Assembly (NCBI RefSeq): GCF_022568775.1 | Contig: NZ_JAKZHW010000001.1 | Span: 1,426,001 to 1,490,000, forward strand | Length of the DNA stretch: 64,000 nucleotides | Reading direction: 5' to 3' | Source of the DNA: Sphingomonas telluris | GTDB taxonomy: Bacteria > Pseudomonadota > Alphaproteobacteria > Sphingomonadales > Sphingomonadaceae | Shown here: one piece after another, positions 14,734 to 24,011 of the stretch | Numbering within the stretch: the first letter of the stretch is position 1 | How the letters are laid out: every line of letters begins with the position of its first letter | Made by a program: the position numbers and the translations under genes | The notes under the pieces: model-generated | Seen by the model: only the letters and a program-made list of their open reading frames with translations | What the model was told of the DNA's origin: nothing | Database searches by the model: none

Positions 14734-15447
14734 ATGTCGACAGTGCGCATCGAAAGGCGGTTCAGGGGACCGCCGGAGTCCGGCAATGGCGGCTATGTGG
14801 CGGGCCTCGTCGCCGCTGCTCTAGGCAGCTCCAACTGCACCGTGACGCTGAAGGCTCCACCGCCCATAGACGAGGACCTGACGCTGACGACGGACGATGT
14901 GACGGCGACCCTCGCGCAGGACGATTCCGTTCTCGTCACGGCGTCTTCCGAGGCGGTCGACATCGACGTTCCGCCAGCTCCGACCCTTGCGGACGCGCAG
15001 GATGCCGAGCCTCGCTTCACGGGGCATCACCGCCATATCTTCCCCGGGTGCTTCGTCTGCGGTCCGGAGCGGGGGGATGGCGACGGCATGCGCATCTTCC
15101 CGGGCCCGCTCCATGACAAGGCCAACCGGGTCGCAGCGACATGGACTCCTGACGAGACGGTGAGCGACGGCCAAGGCCGGGTCCGGCCAGAGTTCCTGTG
15201 GGCCGCGCTCGATTGTCCGGGCTACTTCGCGGCAGAGGATAAAGCAGGGATGGCCCTGCTCGGGCGAATGTCAGCGGTCCTCCACCGTCCCGTCCAAGTC
15301 GGAGAGCCGCTGATCGTCACCGGCTGGCCCATCGAGACCCACGGCCGAAAGCATCGCGTAGGCAGCGCCTTGCACGACGCGAATGGCGAGGTTGTCGCGG
15401 CGGCAACCGCGACCTGGATCACGCTGAATGGAGAAAGAGCGGCCTAG
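14734..15447 (+). CDS. thioesterase/hotdog-fold family protein
   Basis: 237 residues starting MSTVRIERRFRGPPESGNGGY, which resembles the opening of acyl-CoA thioesterase-like hotdog proteins (GNGGYVAGLVAAAL). A second segment with PGCFVCGPER and MRIFPGP, then DCPGYFAA and GRMSAVLHRPVQVGEP, suggests two hotdog halves. The Cys pair CFVC may bind metal or be structural. No signal peptide. It converges with cpdR, overlapping by four bases. Substrate unknown. First core gene to the right of the tRNA. Confidence 0.65.
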   Translation: MSTVRIERRFRGPPESGNGGYVAGLVAAALGSSNCTVTLKAPPPIDEDLTLTTDDVTATLAQDDSVLVTASSEAVDIDVPPAPTLADAQDAEPRFTGHHRHIFPGCFVCGPERGDGDGMRIFPGPLHDKANRVAATWTPDETVSDGQGRVRPEFLWAALDCPGYFAAEDKAGMALLGRMSAVLHRPVQVGEPLIVTGWPIETHGRKHRVGSALHDANGEVVAAATATWITLNGERAA

Positions 15448-15821
15448 AGCCGCCCGTGCTGGTCTTCGGTTTGGAAGATGCGGTCCACCTCGGCGACAAG
15501 GTCCTTCAGGTGAAACGGCTTCGACAGGAGCTTGGCTCCAGGGGTCGTTCGGCCGCCCTGCAGGGCGACCGCCGCGAAGCCGGTGATAAACATGACGCGG
15601 ATCTCCGGGTCGATCGCAGACGCCTTTTGGGCAAGCTCGATCCCGTCCATTTCCGGCATGACGATGTCGGTCAGGAGGAGGTCGTAGCGCTCGTTCTGGA
15701 GGAGCGGCATAGCTTCCGTACCGCAGCCGACAGCAGCCACTTCATAACCGACGCGCTGCAGCGCACGCTGCAGATACTCGCGCATCGAGCCGTCGTCTTC
15801 GGCTAGAAGAATTTTCGCCAT
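15444..15821 (-). CDS. cpdR: cell-cycle response regulator CpdR
   Basis: 125 residues, a single receiver domain with no output domain. The opening MAKILLAEDDGSMREYL and the LLTDIVMPEMDGIELA stretch, phospho-acceptor Asp in TDIVMPEMDG, FITGFAAVAL and Lys in LLSKPFHLKDLV are CpdR hallmarks. Known: unphosphorylated CpdR primes ClpXP for degradation of cell-cycle substrates, and phosphorylation comes from the CckA-ChpT relay. Start chosen at 15821; an upstream in-frame Met at 15929 would add a non-conserved leader. Confidence 0.93.
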   Translation of the reverse strand: MAKILLAEDDGSMREYLQRALQRVGYEVAAVGCGTEAMPLLQNERYDLLLTDIVMPEMDGIELAQKASAIDPEIRVMFITGFAAVALQGGRTTPGAKLLSKPFHLKDLVAEVDRIFQTEDQHGRL

Positions 15822-15916
15822 ATGTGCACTTATGCTCGGAACGTTTAATATTTTCCAGCGTGATGGCACGAGACTGACCCGAAATGTGACAGTCGAAACA
15901 GGAGTACCTGCCCCAC

Positions 15917-16747
15917 ATGCCGCTTTCACCGCCGGCCATCCACCTTCCCAGCGCTAACGTTCCTGTGCTCCTTTCGGTCCCGCATGCGGGACGCGATTAT
16001 CCGCAGTGGCTGGTCGCGCTGTCCAAAGGTGGCGAGCGCGCTCTTCACACGCTTGAGGACCCGCGGGTCGACGAGCTCGCGGGCCGAGCCATCGGCGCCG
16101 GGATCGGTGCGGTGGTCGCGAAAGCGCCTCGCGCGGCGATCGACTGCAATCGCGCGGAGGACGAGATCGATCCGACCGTGGTGCGAACAGGACCGGTCGC
16201 GTCACTGAGCCCACGCGCCCGTGGGGGACTTGGCATCGTCCCCGGGCGGACGGCGCACGGGCCTTTGTGGCGGCAGCCGATCCCGCGGCAGGAATTGGAG
16301 GAGCGGCTAGACCAGGTTCACCGGCCGTACCATCGCGCCATCGAAGAGCAGCTTGGCCTGTTGCTCGATCGCTTCGGCTGCGCGCTGCTTCTCGATTGCC
16401 ATTCCATGCCGTCCCCCGAAAGCGGCCCGTCAGTAATCATCGGCGATCGCTACGGGCAAAGCGCATCGCCCTGGGTAACCTCCGAGGCAGTGAAGATCGT
16501 GACGTCGATGGGCTTCCGCGCGGGCGTGAATCAACCTTTTGCCGGAGGCCATATCGTGCAGCGGCACGGGGCCCCGCACACGGGCGTGCACGCGATCCAG
16601 ATAGAAATGGATCGCCGACTCTACCTTGCTGCCGACAATTCAAGCGCCGGCAAGGACTTCGCGCGCTGTGCTCGCCTGATTGAGCAGCTTGCCCTTCGCC
16701 TCGGCCAGCATTTGTTGGACCGCAGGTTCGCTCAGGCCGCAGAATAG
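15917..16747 (+). CDS. N-formylglutamate amidohydrolase family protein
   Basis: 276 residues. Family motifs: VLLSVPHAGRDYP near the N-terminus, LDCHSMP in the middle, and HGAPHTGVHAIQIEMDRRLYL near the C-terminus, giving the His/Glu set expected to bind a metal ion. Known reaction: hydrolysis of N-formyl-L-glutamate to formate and glutamate, the last step of one histidine breakdown route. No hut genes lie nearby, so the physiological substrate may differ. Transcribed away from cpdR with about 95 bases between the starts. Confidence 0.85.
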   Translation: MPLSPPAIHLPSANVPVLLSVPHAGRDYPQWLVALSKGGERALHTLEDPRVDELAGRAIGAGIGAVVAKAPRAAIDCNRAEDEIDPTVVRTGPVASLSPRARGGLGIVPGRTAHGPLWRQPIPRQELEERLDQVHRPYHRAIEEQLGLLLDRFGCALLLDCHSMPSPESGPSVIIGDRYGQSASPWVTSEAVKIVTSMGFRAGVNQPFAGGHIVQRHGAPHTGVHAIQIEMDRRLYLAADNSSAGKDFARCARLIEQLALRLGQHLLDRRFAQAAE

Positions 16748-16752
16748 GTAAC

Positions 16753-16782
16753 AAAAAAGGCCGCCCCGTTGCCGGGACGGCC
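16753..16782 (-). terminator. rho-independent terminator for the SapC transcript
   Basis: GGCCGTCCCG and CGGGGCGGCC (minus strand) form a 10-bp stem with one mismatch and a 4-base loop, followed by six T. It lies ~130 bases after the SapC stop and directly after the convergent amidohydrolase gene. Confidence 0.8.
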
Positions 16783-16909
16783 CAAGTTCAGGGAGGAACG
16801 CACCCGAGGGTGCGAGGCCCGGGTCGCGCATGAGGGGAAGCCGCGCTGCCCGGGCACCTTCAATTTGGGAGGCTGCGGCGGCCGATCAAGTCGACCCGCC
16901 GCAACCCGG

Positions 16910-17701
16910 TCACGCTTCGGCGGGAACCCGCTGCGGCGCCGGGATCGGGCCTTTGCCCTGCTGCACCTGGCGCGAGAACACCTCGCGGATCTGCGACAGC
17001 GAGAAAAGGTGCGCGTAGATGAGCGCGAGCAGGCCGCTCTGGTTCATCTTGCGCAGCTCGTCGCCGCGAAGCTCACGGAGCTTCTCTTCGTCGACCATGC
17101 GGAAGCCGCGATACACGAATGGCTGATCGGAGCCTTCCGGCTGGATGGCGACTTCGCCGTCCATCAGCAGGTCTGACTTCTTCAGTTCCTGAAGGAAGGC
17201 CGCGGTGCGCTGGCCGGCCGTCTCGAACTGCTCGCAGAACTGAAGGATCGCCTTGGTCGCGTCCGACGGCTCCGTGCCGTTGAACAGCGGCTCGCCGTCC
17301 TCGAAGTCGCCGACTGCGCCCGAAGTCGGGTCGAAGCAGAGCGACAGCTCGTCACTGTCCGGACGGAGGCGAGCAAGCAGGAACGGATAACGGCGCATGT
17401 AGGCCGGGATGTAGGTCGCCGGATCCTTCGGGATGCCATTCTCGTCGAGGAAAACGTTGGTTCCCTCGCTAAGACCCATCAGGGCCAAGGGAACCGGCTC
17501 GGGGCCAACGGAGAAGACGATCGGGTAGTGGCGCTGCAGCAGAGCGAACTCGTCGACGGTCACCGGAACCGCGTGCGTCGCGCCGATCGTAGGCGCTTTT
17601 TCGATACGGCGAATCTTCATGCTTGCGTGCTGGCCGGAGTTCAGCGGCTCGAGCGCATTGTAAAAAAGCGGCAATTCCTGAGTGGGCGCGGCAGTCGCCA
17701 T
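16910..17701 (-). CDS. SapC family protein
   Basis: 263 residues. The opening LPLFYNALEPLNSGQHASMKI, then PVTVDEFALLQRHYPIVFS, ALMGLSEGTNVFLDENG, YIPAYMRRYPFLLA and GDFEDGEPLFNG, is the conserved pattern of SapC proteins, named after a Campylobacter S-layer-associated gene and common in sphingomonads and Caulobacter. No signal peptide seen. Biochemical function is not established; a role in cell-surface or S-layer biology is only suggested by the name. Monocistronic, with the terminator ~130 bases downstream. Confidence 0.85.
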   Translation of the reverse strand: MATAAPTQELPLFYNALEPLNSGQHASMKIRRIEKAPTIGATHAVPVTVDEFALLQRHYPIVFSVGPEPVPLALMGLSEGTNVFLDENGIPKDPATYIPAYMRRYPFLLARLRPDSDELSLCFDPTSGAVGDFEDGEPLFNGTEPSDATKAILQFCEQFETAGQRTAAFLQELKKSDLLMDGEVAIQPEGSDQPFVYRGFRMVDEEKLRELRGDELRKMNQSGLLALIYAHLFSLSQIREVFSRQVQQGKGPIPAPQRVPAEA

Positions 17702-17910
17702 GTCGATTTAGTCTCCTGGGTGCCGGTCCGGGTGCGCCGTTGCGCCTTCCCACGAGCCGGGAAAAATCGTCCGGTGCGCTCTATTCAAGGCCTTCCGGTT
17801 TCGCAAGTGCCGTTCACCTGTGTGAGGAAGGTCTCGCTTGCGGCGGCAATTCATTCATTGTTCAACGGGTTGGCCGCATCTCGCGGTGGGGACCCATAGC
17901 TTCACTGGAA

Positions 17911-18327
17911 ATGCCGCTTTCGCTGCTCCTCTCTCTACTGCCGGCAATGTTCGGCATGATGGTTCTCGGCCCGAGGGACGAGGTGCGCACTCTTGTCGTC
18001 GAGCAGGAAGTGATCATGCGCATCCCCGTGCGGCCGGCGCCCGCGATCGAGTGGGAAGAGCATAAGGGTCCCAAGTGCATCCCGGCGAAGAGCATTCGCG
18101 GCGCGATGTTGTCCGGACGCGAGCATGTGGACTTCGTGCTCTATGACCGGACGCGGCTTCGGGCGAGGCTCTCGGAAGACTGTCCTGCCCTCGATTTCTA
18201 CAATGGTTTCTACCTGACCCCCGACGACGGCCAGGTTTGCATCAAGCGCGACACCATTCATTCGCGCATGGGCAGCAGCTGCAGGATCGAGAGATTCCGG
18301 CGCCTGGAGCCCAAGATCGCCCGCTAG
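17911..18327 (+). CDS. hypothetical small exported protein
   Basis: 138 residues from ATG 17911. The same frame is open further upstream, but that part is antisense to the SapC gene and unlike a protein. The first ~18 residues (MPLSLLLSLLPAMFGMMV) form a hydrophobic signal or anchor. The rest has four Cys (KCIPAK, EDCPAL, VCIKRD, SCRIERF) that could make disulfides in the periplasm. No family recognised. The ribosome-binding site is weak. Confidence 0.55.
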   Translation: MPLSLLLSLLPAMFGMMVLGPRDEVRTLVVEQEVIMRIPVRPAPAIEWEEHKGPKCIPAKSIRGAMLSGREHVDFVLYDRTRLRARLSEDCPALDFYNGFYLTPDDGQVCIKRDTIHSRMGSSCRIERFRRLEPKIAR

Positions 18328-18424
18328 TTCCTTGACAAGGTTGAAATGCGCGCCTTAGCCCCAATGTGACGAGGGAGGCTGCGTGACATATGCAGCCACT
18401 CAGCTTTCATCTTCCGGATTTTGC

Positions 18425-19813
18425 ATGACTTTTGCCGACCTCGGCCTTTCTGATCAATTGCTTCGCGCTGTCGAGGACAGCGGCTACACGGAGCCGACCC
18501 CTATCCAGCGGGCGGCGATCCCGTCCGTGCTGATGGGCCGCGACCTGGTCGGCATCGCCCAGACCGGCACCGGCAAGACCGCCGGCTTCGTGCTGCCAAT
18601 GATCGACATTCTGGCGCATGGTCGCAGCCGTGCGCTGATGCCGCGGTCGCTGATCCTGGAGCCTACGCGCGAGCTAGCGGCACAGGTCTCCGAGAATTTC
18701 GAGAAGTACGGCAAGTACCACAAGCTCTCGATGGCCCTCCTCATCGGCGGCGTTCAGATGGGCGACCAGGTGAAGGCGCTCGAAAGGGGCGTCGACGTGC
18801 TCATCGCAACGCCGGGCCGCCTGATGGACCTGTTCCAGCGGGGCAAGATTCTGCTGAACGGCTGCGAACTGCTCGTGATTGACGAAGCCGACCGCATGCT
18901 CGACATGGGCTTCATCCCGGACATTGAGGAAATCTGCTCGAAGCTGCCGAAGGCCCGGCAGACCCTGCTTTTCTCGGCGACCATGCCGCCGCCGATCCAG
19001 AAGCTGGCCGAGAAATTCCTCAACGAGCCGAAGCGGGTCGAGGTGGCTCGTCCGGCATCCGCCAATACGAACATCGATCAGAAGATCGTGGTGGTAACCA
19101 CGGCCAAGAAACGCGACACGCTGCGCCAGATTTTGAAGACGGGGGACGTCAAGAACGCGATCATATTCTGCAACAAGAAGACGACCGTTCGTGAGCTGAC
19201 CACGAGCCTCAAGCGCTCCGGCTTCGCGGTCGGGCAGATCCACGGCGACATGGAGCAGTCGGACCGCATTGCCGAGTTCGACCGGTTCAAGCGCGACGAG
19301 ATCAACATCCTCGTAGCTTCCGACGTCGCCGCTCGGGGTCTCGACGTGAAGGGCGTGAGCCACGTCTTCAATTTCGACGTGCCATGGCAGCCGGACGATT
19401 ACGTCCACCGCATCGGCCGCACCGGCCGCGCGGGGGCGAAAGGCACGGCGATCACGCTCGCCACGCGCGAGGATTCCGAGAATGTCGCGTCGATCGAGAA
19501 GCTGACCGGCACCAAGATCCCGCGCCTCGAGCAGCAGGCGCCTGAAAAGGACTCGCCCAAGGCCGAAGAGCCGAAGCGCGAAAAGCGTGAGGAACGTCCC
19601 AAGCGCCAGGAGCGCGCGGCTCGGCCAGCGCGGGAAGACCGCGAGGAACGCGCAGCTCGTCCGGCCCGCGAAGACCGGCCCGAGCGCGCGGCGCGTCCGC
19701 CTCGCGGAGATCGTGAGGAGCGCGACGAACGCCGCGCCTCTCCGATCGTCGAGGACATCAAGAGCGACTGGAACGGGCCGCTCCCGAGTTTCCTCTCGGT
19801 GAGCGCCGCCTAG
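18425..19813 (+). CDS. DEAD-box ATP-dependent RNA helicase (RhlE-type)
   Basis: 462 residues from the ATG giving MTFADLGLSDQLLRAV. A GTG at 18383 with GGAGG six bases before it could add 14 residues. Motifs in order: Q motif (YTEPTPIQ), Walker A AQTGTGKT, PTRELAAQ, DEADRMLDMG, SAT, and HRIGRTGRAG. The C-terminal ~85 residues are an Arg/Glu/Pro-rich low-complexity tail with repeats of the RPARED(R)EERAA type, typical of RhlE-like cold-shock and ribosome-assembly helicases and likely RNA-binding. Cytoplasmic. Followed by yghU after 72 bases. Confidence 0.92.
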   Translation: MTFADLGLSDQLLRAVEDSGYTEPTPIQRAAIPSVLMGRDLVGIAQTGTGKTAGFVLPMIDILAHGRSRALMPRSLILEPTRELAAQVSENFEKYGKYHKLSMALLIGGVQMGDQVKALERGVDVLIATPGRLMDLFQRGKILLNGCELLVIDEADRMLDMGFIPDIEEICSKLPKARQTLLFSATMPPPIQKLAEKFLNEPKRVEVARPASANTNIDQKIVVVTTAKKRDTLRQILKTGDVKNAIIFCNKKTTVRELTTSLKRSGFAVGQIHGDMEQSDRIAEFDRFKRDEINILVASDVAARGLDVKGVSHVFNFDVPWQPDDYVHRIGRTGRAGAKGTAITLATREDSENVASIEKLTGTKIPRLEQQAPEKDSPKAEEPKREKREERPKRQERAARPAREDREERAARPAREDRPERAARPPRGDREERDERRASPIVEDIKSDWNGPLPSFLSVSAA

Positions 19814-19885
19814 GCACAAAGATGTTTCTGGAAAGCGCCCGCGCGCCTTCCTAGCTGACCTGTCCATTCGACAAGGGACAGCAGC

Positions 19886-20761
19886 ATGACCGACAGCGCC
19901 GAGTACGTCCCCCCGCAGGTCTGGACCTGGGACCAGCCGAGCGGCGGCCAGTTCGCCAGCATCAACCGCCCAATTGCCGGGCCGACGCACGACGAGGCGC
20001 TTCCCGTCGGCAAGCACCCGTTCCAGCTTTATTCGCTCGGCACCCCCAACGGGCAGAAGGTGACCATCATGTTCGAGGAATTGCTCGAGCGCGGACACAG
20101 GGACGCCGAATATGACGCTTGGCCGATCCGCATCGGCGATGGCGACCAGTTCGGCAGCGGCTTCGTCGACGTGAACCCGAATTCGAAGATTCCAGCCCTC
20201 GTCGATCGAAGCGCGCCCGAGCCGGTCCGCATCTTCGAGTCCGGCGCAATCCTCGTCTATCTCGCCGAGAAGTTCGGCGAGTTCCTGCCGGCTTCAGGAC
20301 GGGAACGGGCGGAAACTTTGTCTTGGCTGTTCTGGCAAATGGGAAGCGCGCCCTTCCTCGGCGGCGGCTTCGGTCACTTCTTCGCCTATGCGCCGACCAA
20401 GATCGAATATGCGATCAACCGCTACGCGATGGAGACCAAGCGGCAGCTCGACGTCCTCAATCGCCAGCTCGCCCAGCGCGAGTTCATCGCCGGGGGCGAC
20501 TATTCGATCGCCGACATCGCCATCTGGCCCTGGTACGGCCAGCTCGCGCTCGGCAAGTCCTACCCGGACGCGGACATCTTCCTGTCGGTTCACGAATATG
20601 AGCACGTTCAGCGCTGGACCAGGCAGATTGCTGAAAGGCCCGCAGTGAAGCGCGGCCGCATCGTCAACAAGACCAACGGCGACCCGGCGGAGCAGCTGCA
20701 TGAGCGCCACGACGCCAGCGACTTCACGCTGCGCACGCAGGACAAGCTCGAACCAGCCTAA
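19886..20761 (+). CDS. yghU: glutathione-dependent disulfide-bond oxidoreductase YghU
   Basis: 291 residues. Matches YghU/nu-class glutathione transferase over its length: YVPPQVWTWDQPSGGQFASINRPIAGPTHD at the start (family-specific extension), thioredoxin-fold LYSLGTPNGQKVTIMFEELL, NPNSKIPALVD, ESGAILVYLAEKFGEF, and C-terminal helices YSIADIAIWPWYG. Known: uses two glutathione molecules and reduces disulfides or hydroperoxides. AGGGACAGCAGC precedes the ATG. Converges with the next gene by four bases. Confidence 0.92.
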   Translation: MTDSAEYVPPQVWTWDQPSGGQFASINRPIAGPTHDEALPVGKHPFQLYSLGTPNGQKVTIMFEELLERGHRDAEYDAWPIRIGDGDQFGSGFVDVNPNSKIPALVDRSAPEPVRIFESGAILVYLAEKFGEFLPASGRERAETLSWLFWQMGSAPFLGGGFGHFFAYAPTKIEYAINRYAMETKRQLDVLNRQLAQREFIAGGDYSIADIAIWPWYGQLALGKSYPDADIFLSVHEYEHVQRWTRQIAERPAVKRGRIVNKTNGDPAEQLHERHDASDFTLRTQDKLEPA

Positions 20762-21255
20762 TGCGTTGTGTCGAGCTTCTGGCTCTGAAGGACGGCCGGA
20801 TCGGTCGCCAGGCTGTAGAGGTAAGCACGGCGCTGATCCGAGCCTGACTTCAATCTTCCGAGGTGATGCCGCTGCTCATCTGTCAGGCGGAACTTCGAAT
20901 AGCCGCGTGCGGCCAGGCACTCATCGACGGTCGCCTGAAGCGTGCTCTTGAGGTTCTGGTAGCGGACATCCGGCCGGGTGGCGTTGACGATCGATTGGTA
21001 TCGGTAGGGGTCGACGCCCATCTCGACTTCTGAATCGAGCCGTCGCGACGCTCCGACAAAGGCCTTCGCATCGTCGGTCTGCGAGATGTCGAGGAAGTAG
21101 CCCTGCGCCGTGCAGTCCGCCGCATCTTGCCGATATTGTAGAAGCGTCACCCCCGTCTTGCCCCAGCTTTCGCGAGGTGTCTGGCGTGAAGTTGCGGCGG
21201 CGGCGGAGCCGGCGACGAAAGCGATGAGCAACAAAGTAGCAATGGGACGGGACAT
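20758..21255 (-). CDS. hypothetical secreted protein
   Basis: 165 residues with a clear signal peptide (MSRPIATLLLIAFVAGSAAAA). The mature part is polar, with two Cys (ADCTAQGYFLD, VDECLAARGY) that could form one disulfide, and a pattern reminiscent of small sphingomonad periplasmic proteins. No known domain. It follows tgt on the same strand with a 63-base gap and may be co-transcribed. Confidence 0.7.
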   Translation of the reverse strand: MSRPIATLLLIAFVAGSAAAATSRQTPRESWGKTGVTLLQYRQDAADCTAQGYFLDISQTDDAKAFVGASRRLDSEVEMGVDPYRYQSIVNATRPDVRYQNLKSTLQATVDECLAARGYSKFRLTDEQRHHLGRLKSGSDQRRAYLYSLATDPAVLQSQKLDTTH

Positions 21256-21318
21256 GGCTTCCTCCCTGCGCCACCCTTTACCACAGCAGGGCCGTCCTTT
21301 CGACGGTGCCCGCGACTG

Positions 21319-22446
21319 TCAGGCCAGCCGACGGTATCGCGACAAGAATTGGGACGCGTGCTCGTCGAGCCGATGCGCGGCGATGGCATCGCGAAGGCCC
21401 TGCATCAGCCGCTGGTAGAACCAGAGGTTGTGCTCGGTCATCAGCATCGCGCCGAGGATCTCGCCGGAACGGACGAGGTGGTGCACGTACGCCCGTTCGA
21501 ACTTGGTGCACGTCGGGCACGGACAGCCGGGCTCAAGCGGCTCTTGTTCGTCCGCGAAGCGTGCGTTGCGAATGTTGAGCGGGCCGTCGGCCGTGAAGGC
21601 CTGACCGGTCCGGCCCGAGCGCGTCGGAAGGACGCAGTCGAACATGTCGATGCCACGCCGCACGGCCTCGACGATATCGTCCGGCTTGCCGACGCCCATC
21701 AGGTAGCGCGGCTTGTCTTCGGGAAGCTGAGCCGGCGCATAGTCGAGGCACGCGCACATCGCCTCATGCCCCTCGCCTACCGCGAGCCCACCGACCGCAT
21801 AGCCGTCGAAGCCGACGTCGATCAGTGCGTCGGCGGACGCCTTGCGCAGTCGCTCGTCGAGCCCCCCTTGCTGGATCCCAAACAGTGCCGCCCGCGCGGC
21901 ATGCTGACCGCCCCGGTCGAACTCCACCCGGGAGCACTTTGCCCAGCGCATCGAGCGCTCCATAGCCGCGGCCGCTTCCTCGCGTGCCGCGGTTGCGGGA
22001 ACGAGCTGGTCGAAGGCCATGACGATGTCGGAACCGAGAAGGCGCTGAACCTCGATCGATCGCTCCGGCGACAGCATGTGGCGAGTGCCGTCGAGATGGC
22101 TGGCGAACGAGACGCCTTCCTCGCTGACTTTGGTGAGCTCAGACAGGCTCATCACCTGGTAGCCGCCGCTGTCGGTCAGGATCGGCCGCTCCCAGCCCAT
22201 AAAGCGGTGCAGGCCACCGAGACGGGCGACCCTCTCCGCGCCGGGGCGCAGCATCAGATGATAGGTGTTGCCGAGGATGATGTCGGCGCCGGACGAGCGA
22301 ACGTCCTGCGGCTTCATCGCCTTGACCGTCGCGGCCGTGCCCACCGGCATGAACGCGGGCGTGCGGATTTCGCCACGCTCCATGGCGATGGCCCCGGTGC
22401 GGGCCTTTCCGTCCATGGCGGCGATGTTGAACAAGAAGCGGGTCAC
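21319..22446 (-). CDS. tgt: tRNA-guanine transglycosylase (queuine tRNA-ribosyltransferase)
   Basis: 375 residues. Exchanges G34 for preQ1 in tRNAs with GUN anticodons. Seen: [18 protein letters not shown], active-site [24 protein letters not shown], a second Asp in the [17 protein letters not shown] segment, and the zinc-binding CPCPTC...H cluster near the C-terminus ([10 protein letters not shown]). In many alphaproteobacteria tgt directly follows queA; here a 3.5-kb divergent block separates them. Confidence 0.96.
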   Translation of the reverse strand: MTRFLFNIAAMDGKARTGAIAMERGEIRTPAFMPVGTAATVKAMKPQDVRSSGADIILGNTYHLMLRPGAERVARLGGLHRFMGWERPILTDSGGYQVMSLSELTKVSEEGVSFASHLDGTRHMLSPERSIEVQRLLGSDIVMAFDQLVPATAAREEAAAAMERSMRWAKCSRVEFDRGGQHAARAALFGIQQGGLDERLRKASADALIDVGFDGYAVGGLAVGEGHEAMCACLDYAPAQLPEDKPRYLMGVGKPDDIVEAVRRGIDMFDCVLPTRSGRTGQAFTADGPLNIRNARFADEQEPLEPGCPCPTCTKFERAYVHHLVRSGEILGAMLMTEHNLWFYQRLMQGLRDAIAAHRLDEHASQFLSRYRRLA

Positions 22447-22508
22447 TAGCCGCGACCCATGCCAAGCGCGTTAACGGGAGTCGAGCGGCCCCATGCTACA
22501 ATCAGGCC

Positions 22509-22970
22509 ATGAGCAGATACCCGCTCGTCATCCGCAACAATGTCGCGCTCTTCTACCGTGGCTTCATGACCTTGTGGCTCGGCGCGGTAGCAATCGCCAC
22601 TTTCGTCGCTCTTCGCGACGGAACGCCCGAGCCAGGCAGATGGTGGCCTGTCATCATGCTCATCTTCTGGGCCGTCGGAATCAGCGGCCTCATCTGGTCC
22701 TTCAACCAGGAAACGTCGGTGCTTCGGATCCGCAGCAACCGGAGTATCCACATCGAACGAGGAAAGGCCTTCCGTCGCCAGGAGCTGTGGACAGACCGCG
22801 GCCGCTTCTGGATCGAAGAGACCGAAGACAGCGACGGCGATCCATACTTCAAGCTGTGGATGGATGCTCCAGGCGGCCAGCTTGCGGTTCGCGAGGGACA
22901 TCAGCGGGATAAGCTTGAGAGCCTCAAGCAAGAGATGGAAAGCCTGCTTCACAGGAGCAGCTTGAATTAA
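22509..22970 (+). CDS. hypothetical membrane protein
   Basis: 153 residues. Two hydrophobic segments at ~19-36 (FMTLWLGAVAIATFVAL) and ~45-64 (WWPVIMLIFWAVGISGLIW), followed by a ~90-residue polar domain that probably faces the cytoplasm. The polar domain (LRIRSNRSIHIERGKAFRRQ, FWIEETEDSDGDPYFKLWM) resembles small PH-like or DUF domains of membrane proteins, without a confident match. It starts 62 bases from tgt in the opposite direction and is the first gene of the block between tgt and queA. Confidence 0.65.
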   Translation: MSRYPLVIRNNVALFYRGFMTLWLGAVAIATFVALRDGTPEPGRWWPVIMLIFWAVGISGLIWSFNQETSVLRIRSNRSIHIERGKAFRRQELWTDRGRFWIEETEDSDGDPYFKLWMDAPGGQLAVREGHQRDKLESLKQEMESLLHRSSLN

Positions 22971-23035
22971 CGCGCACGCAAGAAAGCGTTTTGTTAACCA
23001 TGAGTTACGCGGTATGAGCAGCCCTTCACGCGCGC

Positions 23036-24007
23036 ATGGGGGCAATCATGCATTTGTGCCGGCTTCTGCGCTTCTTCGCATCCTTCGGGTTTCTCTCTCT
23101 GGCGCTTGCGGCTCAGCCCGCCACCGCTCGACGAACCGTCATCGATGCCAGCTCGACAATGACCACGGGCGCTTACTGCAGTCCGCTCACCTCGTTCACG
23201 TCGGACTGCCAGCCCAACGCAATGGCCTTCACCATCCAGATCAGCGGGAGTTCGTACGACGCCTTCTACGTGAACAGCAACGGCACGGTTTCGTTCAACT
23301 CGATCGAAACGCAGCTGTCCGCGCAGAACAGCTATACAGGCACCGCTTCCCCGCTGACCTACACGGGCCCAGCCCCAGCCGACAGCTTGGGAGATTACGC
23401 AGCGCCGATCTTCAGCCCGTATTTTCTCGACGGTCCAGGCGATCCGACAACTTTCATCCCGAATCTGGGGTTTGACGGCGAGCTGGTCGCCGAAACAAGC
23501 GCAACCGCGAACAGCTTCACGGTGAACTGGTATTCCTGCGCCAATCCACTCACCTGCGGCATGGCCACGTTCGATATCGTTGAGAATGCCGTCTTCGATC
23601 CGACCGACGGCGGCCTGACGGACATGATCATGTCCTTCGGCGACATCAGCGGTTGTCCGTGCGATCCGCTCGACGTGTTCGCCTCCGGCAAGGCAGCTCT
23701 CCTCGCGCAGCTGCAGGGCAACCTCCCCGTCTACACCATGACGCTGACGGATCTCGCCGACGGGTTCCAGGTCGATTACACCTACAATCTCGGAGCCCTG
23801 GGCGACGCCGGACTGTACGGGTTCAACCTGCCGGGCGGGTTGTACGAGGTAAGCGGCCCGCTAGCCAACCAGACCTACCGGTTCGATTCAAACGGACAGT
23901 TGCTGCCGGCCGTGCCGGAACCGGCAACGTGGCTGACCATGCTGCTGGGTTTCGGCCTTGCGGGTATGGCGATGAGGCGCCGCAGGGCCCTCCCCCAACC
24001 CGCCTGA
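23036..24007 (+). CDS. PEPxxWA-CTERM sorting-domain protein
   Basis: 323 residues; a second Met codon at 23048 has GGGGG before it and may be the true start. N-terminal signal peptide (LLRFFASFGFLSLALAAQPATA). The C-terminus has the sorting signal VPEPATWLTMLLGFGLAG followed by MRRRR: PEP motif, membrane helix, basic tail. Known: such proteins are processed by an exosortase and go to the outer surface or biofilm matrix. The mature part is Ser/Thr/Gly/Asn-rich and beta-like, with Cys in CANPLTCG and CPCDP. Four bases separate it from the TIR-TPR gene, so the two are probably co-transcribed. Confidence 0.88.
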   Translation: MGAIMHLCRLLRFFASFGFLSLALAAQPATARRTVIDASSTMTTGAYCSPLTSFTSDCQPNAMAFTIQISGSSYDAFYVNSNGTVSFNSIETQLSAQNSYTGTASPLTYTGPAPADSLGDYAAPIFSPYFLDGPGDPTTFIPNLGFDGELVAETSATANSFTVNWYSCANPLTCGMATFDIVENAVFDPTDGGLTDMIMSFGDISGCPCDPLDVFASGKAALLAQLQGNLPVYTMTLTDLADGFQVDYTYNLGALGDAGLYGFNLPGGLYEVSGPLANQTYRFDSNGQLLPAVPEPATWLTMLLGFGLAGMAMRRRRALPQPA

Positions 24008-24011
24008 ATCG

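Noticed and set aside
18674..20098. 474-residue minus-strand frame
   Set aside because: Antisense to the DEAD-box helicase and yghU; composition is the usual high-GC shadow with no motif.
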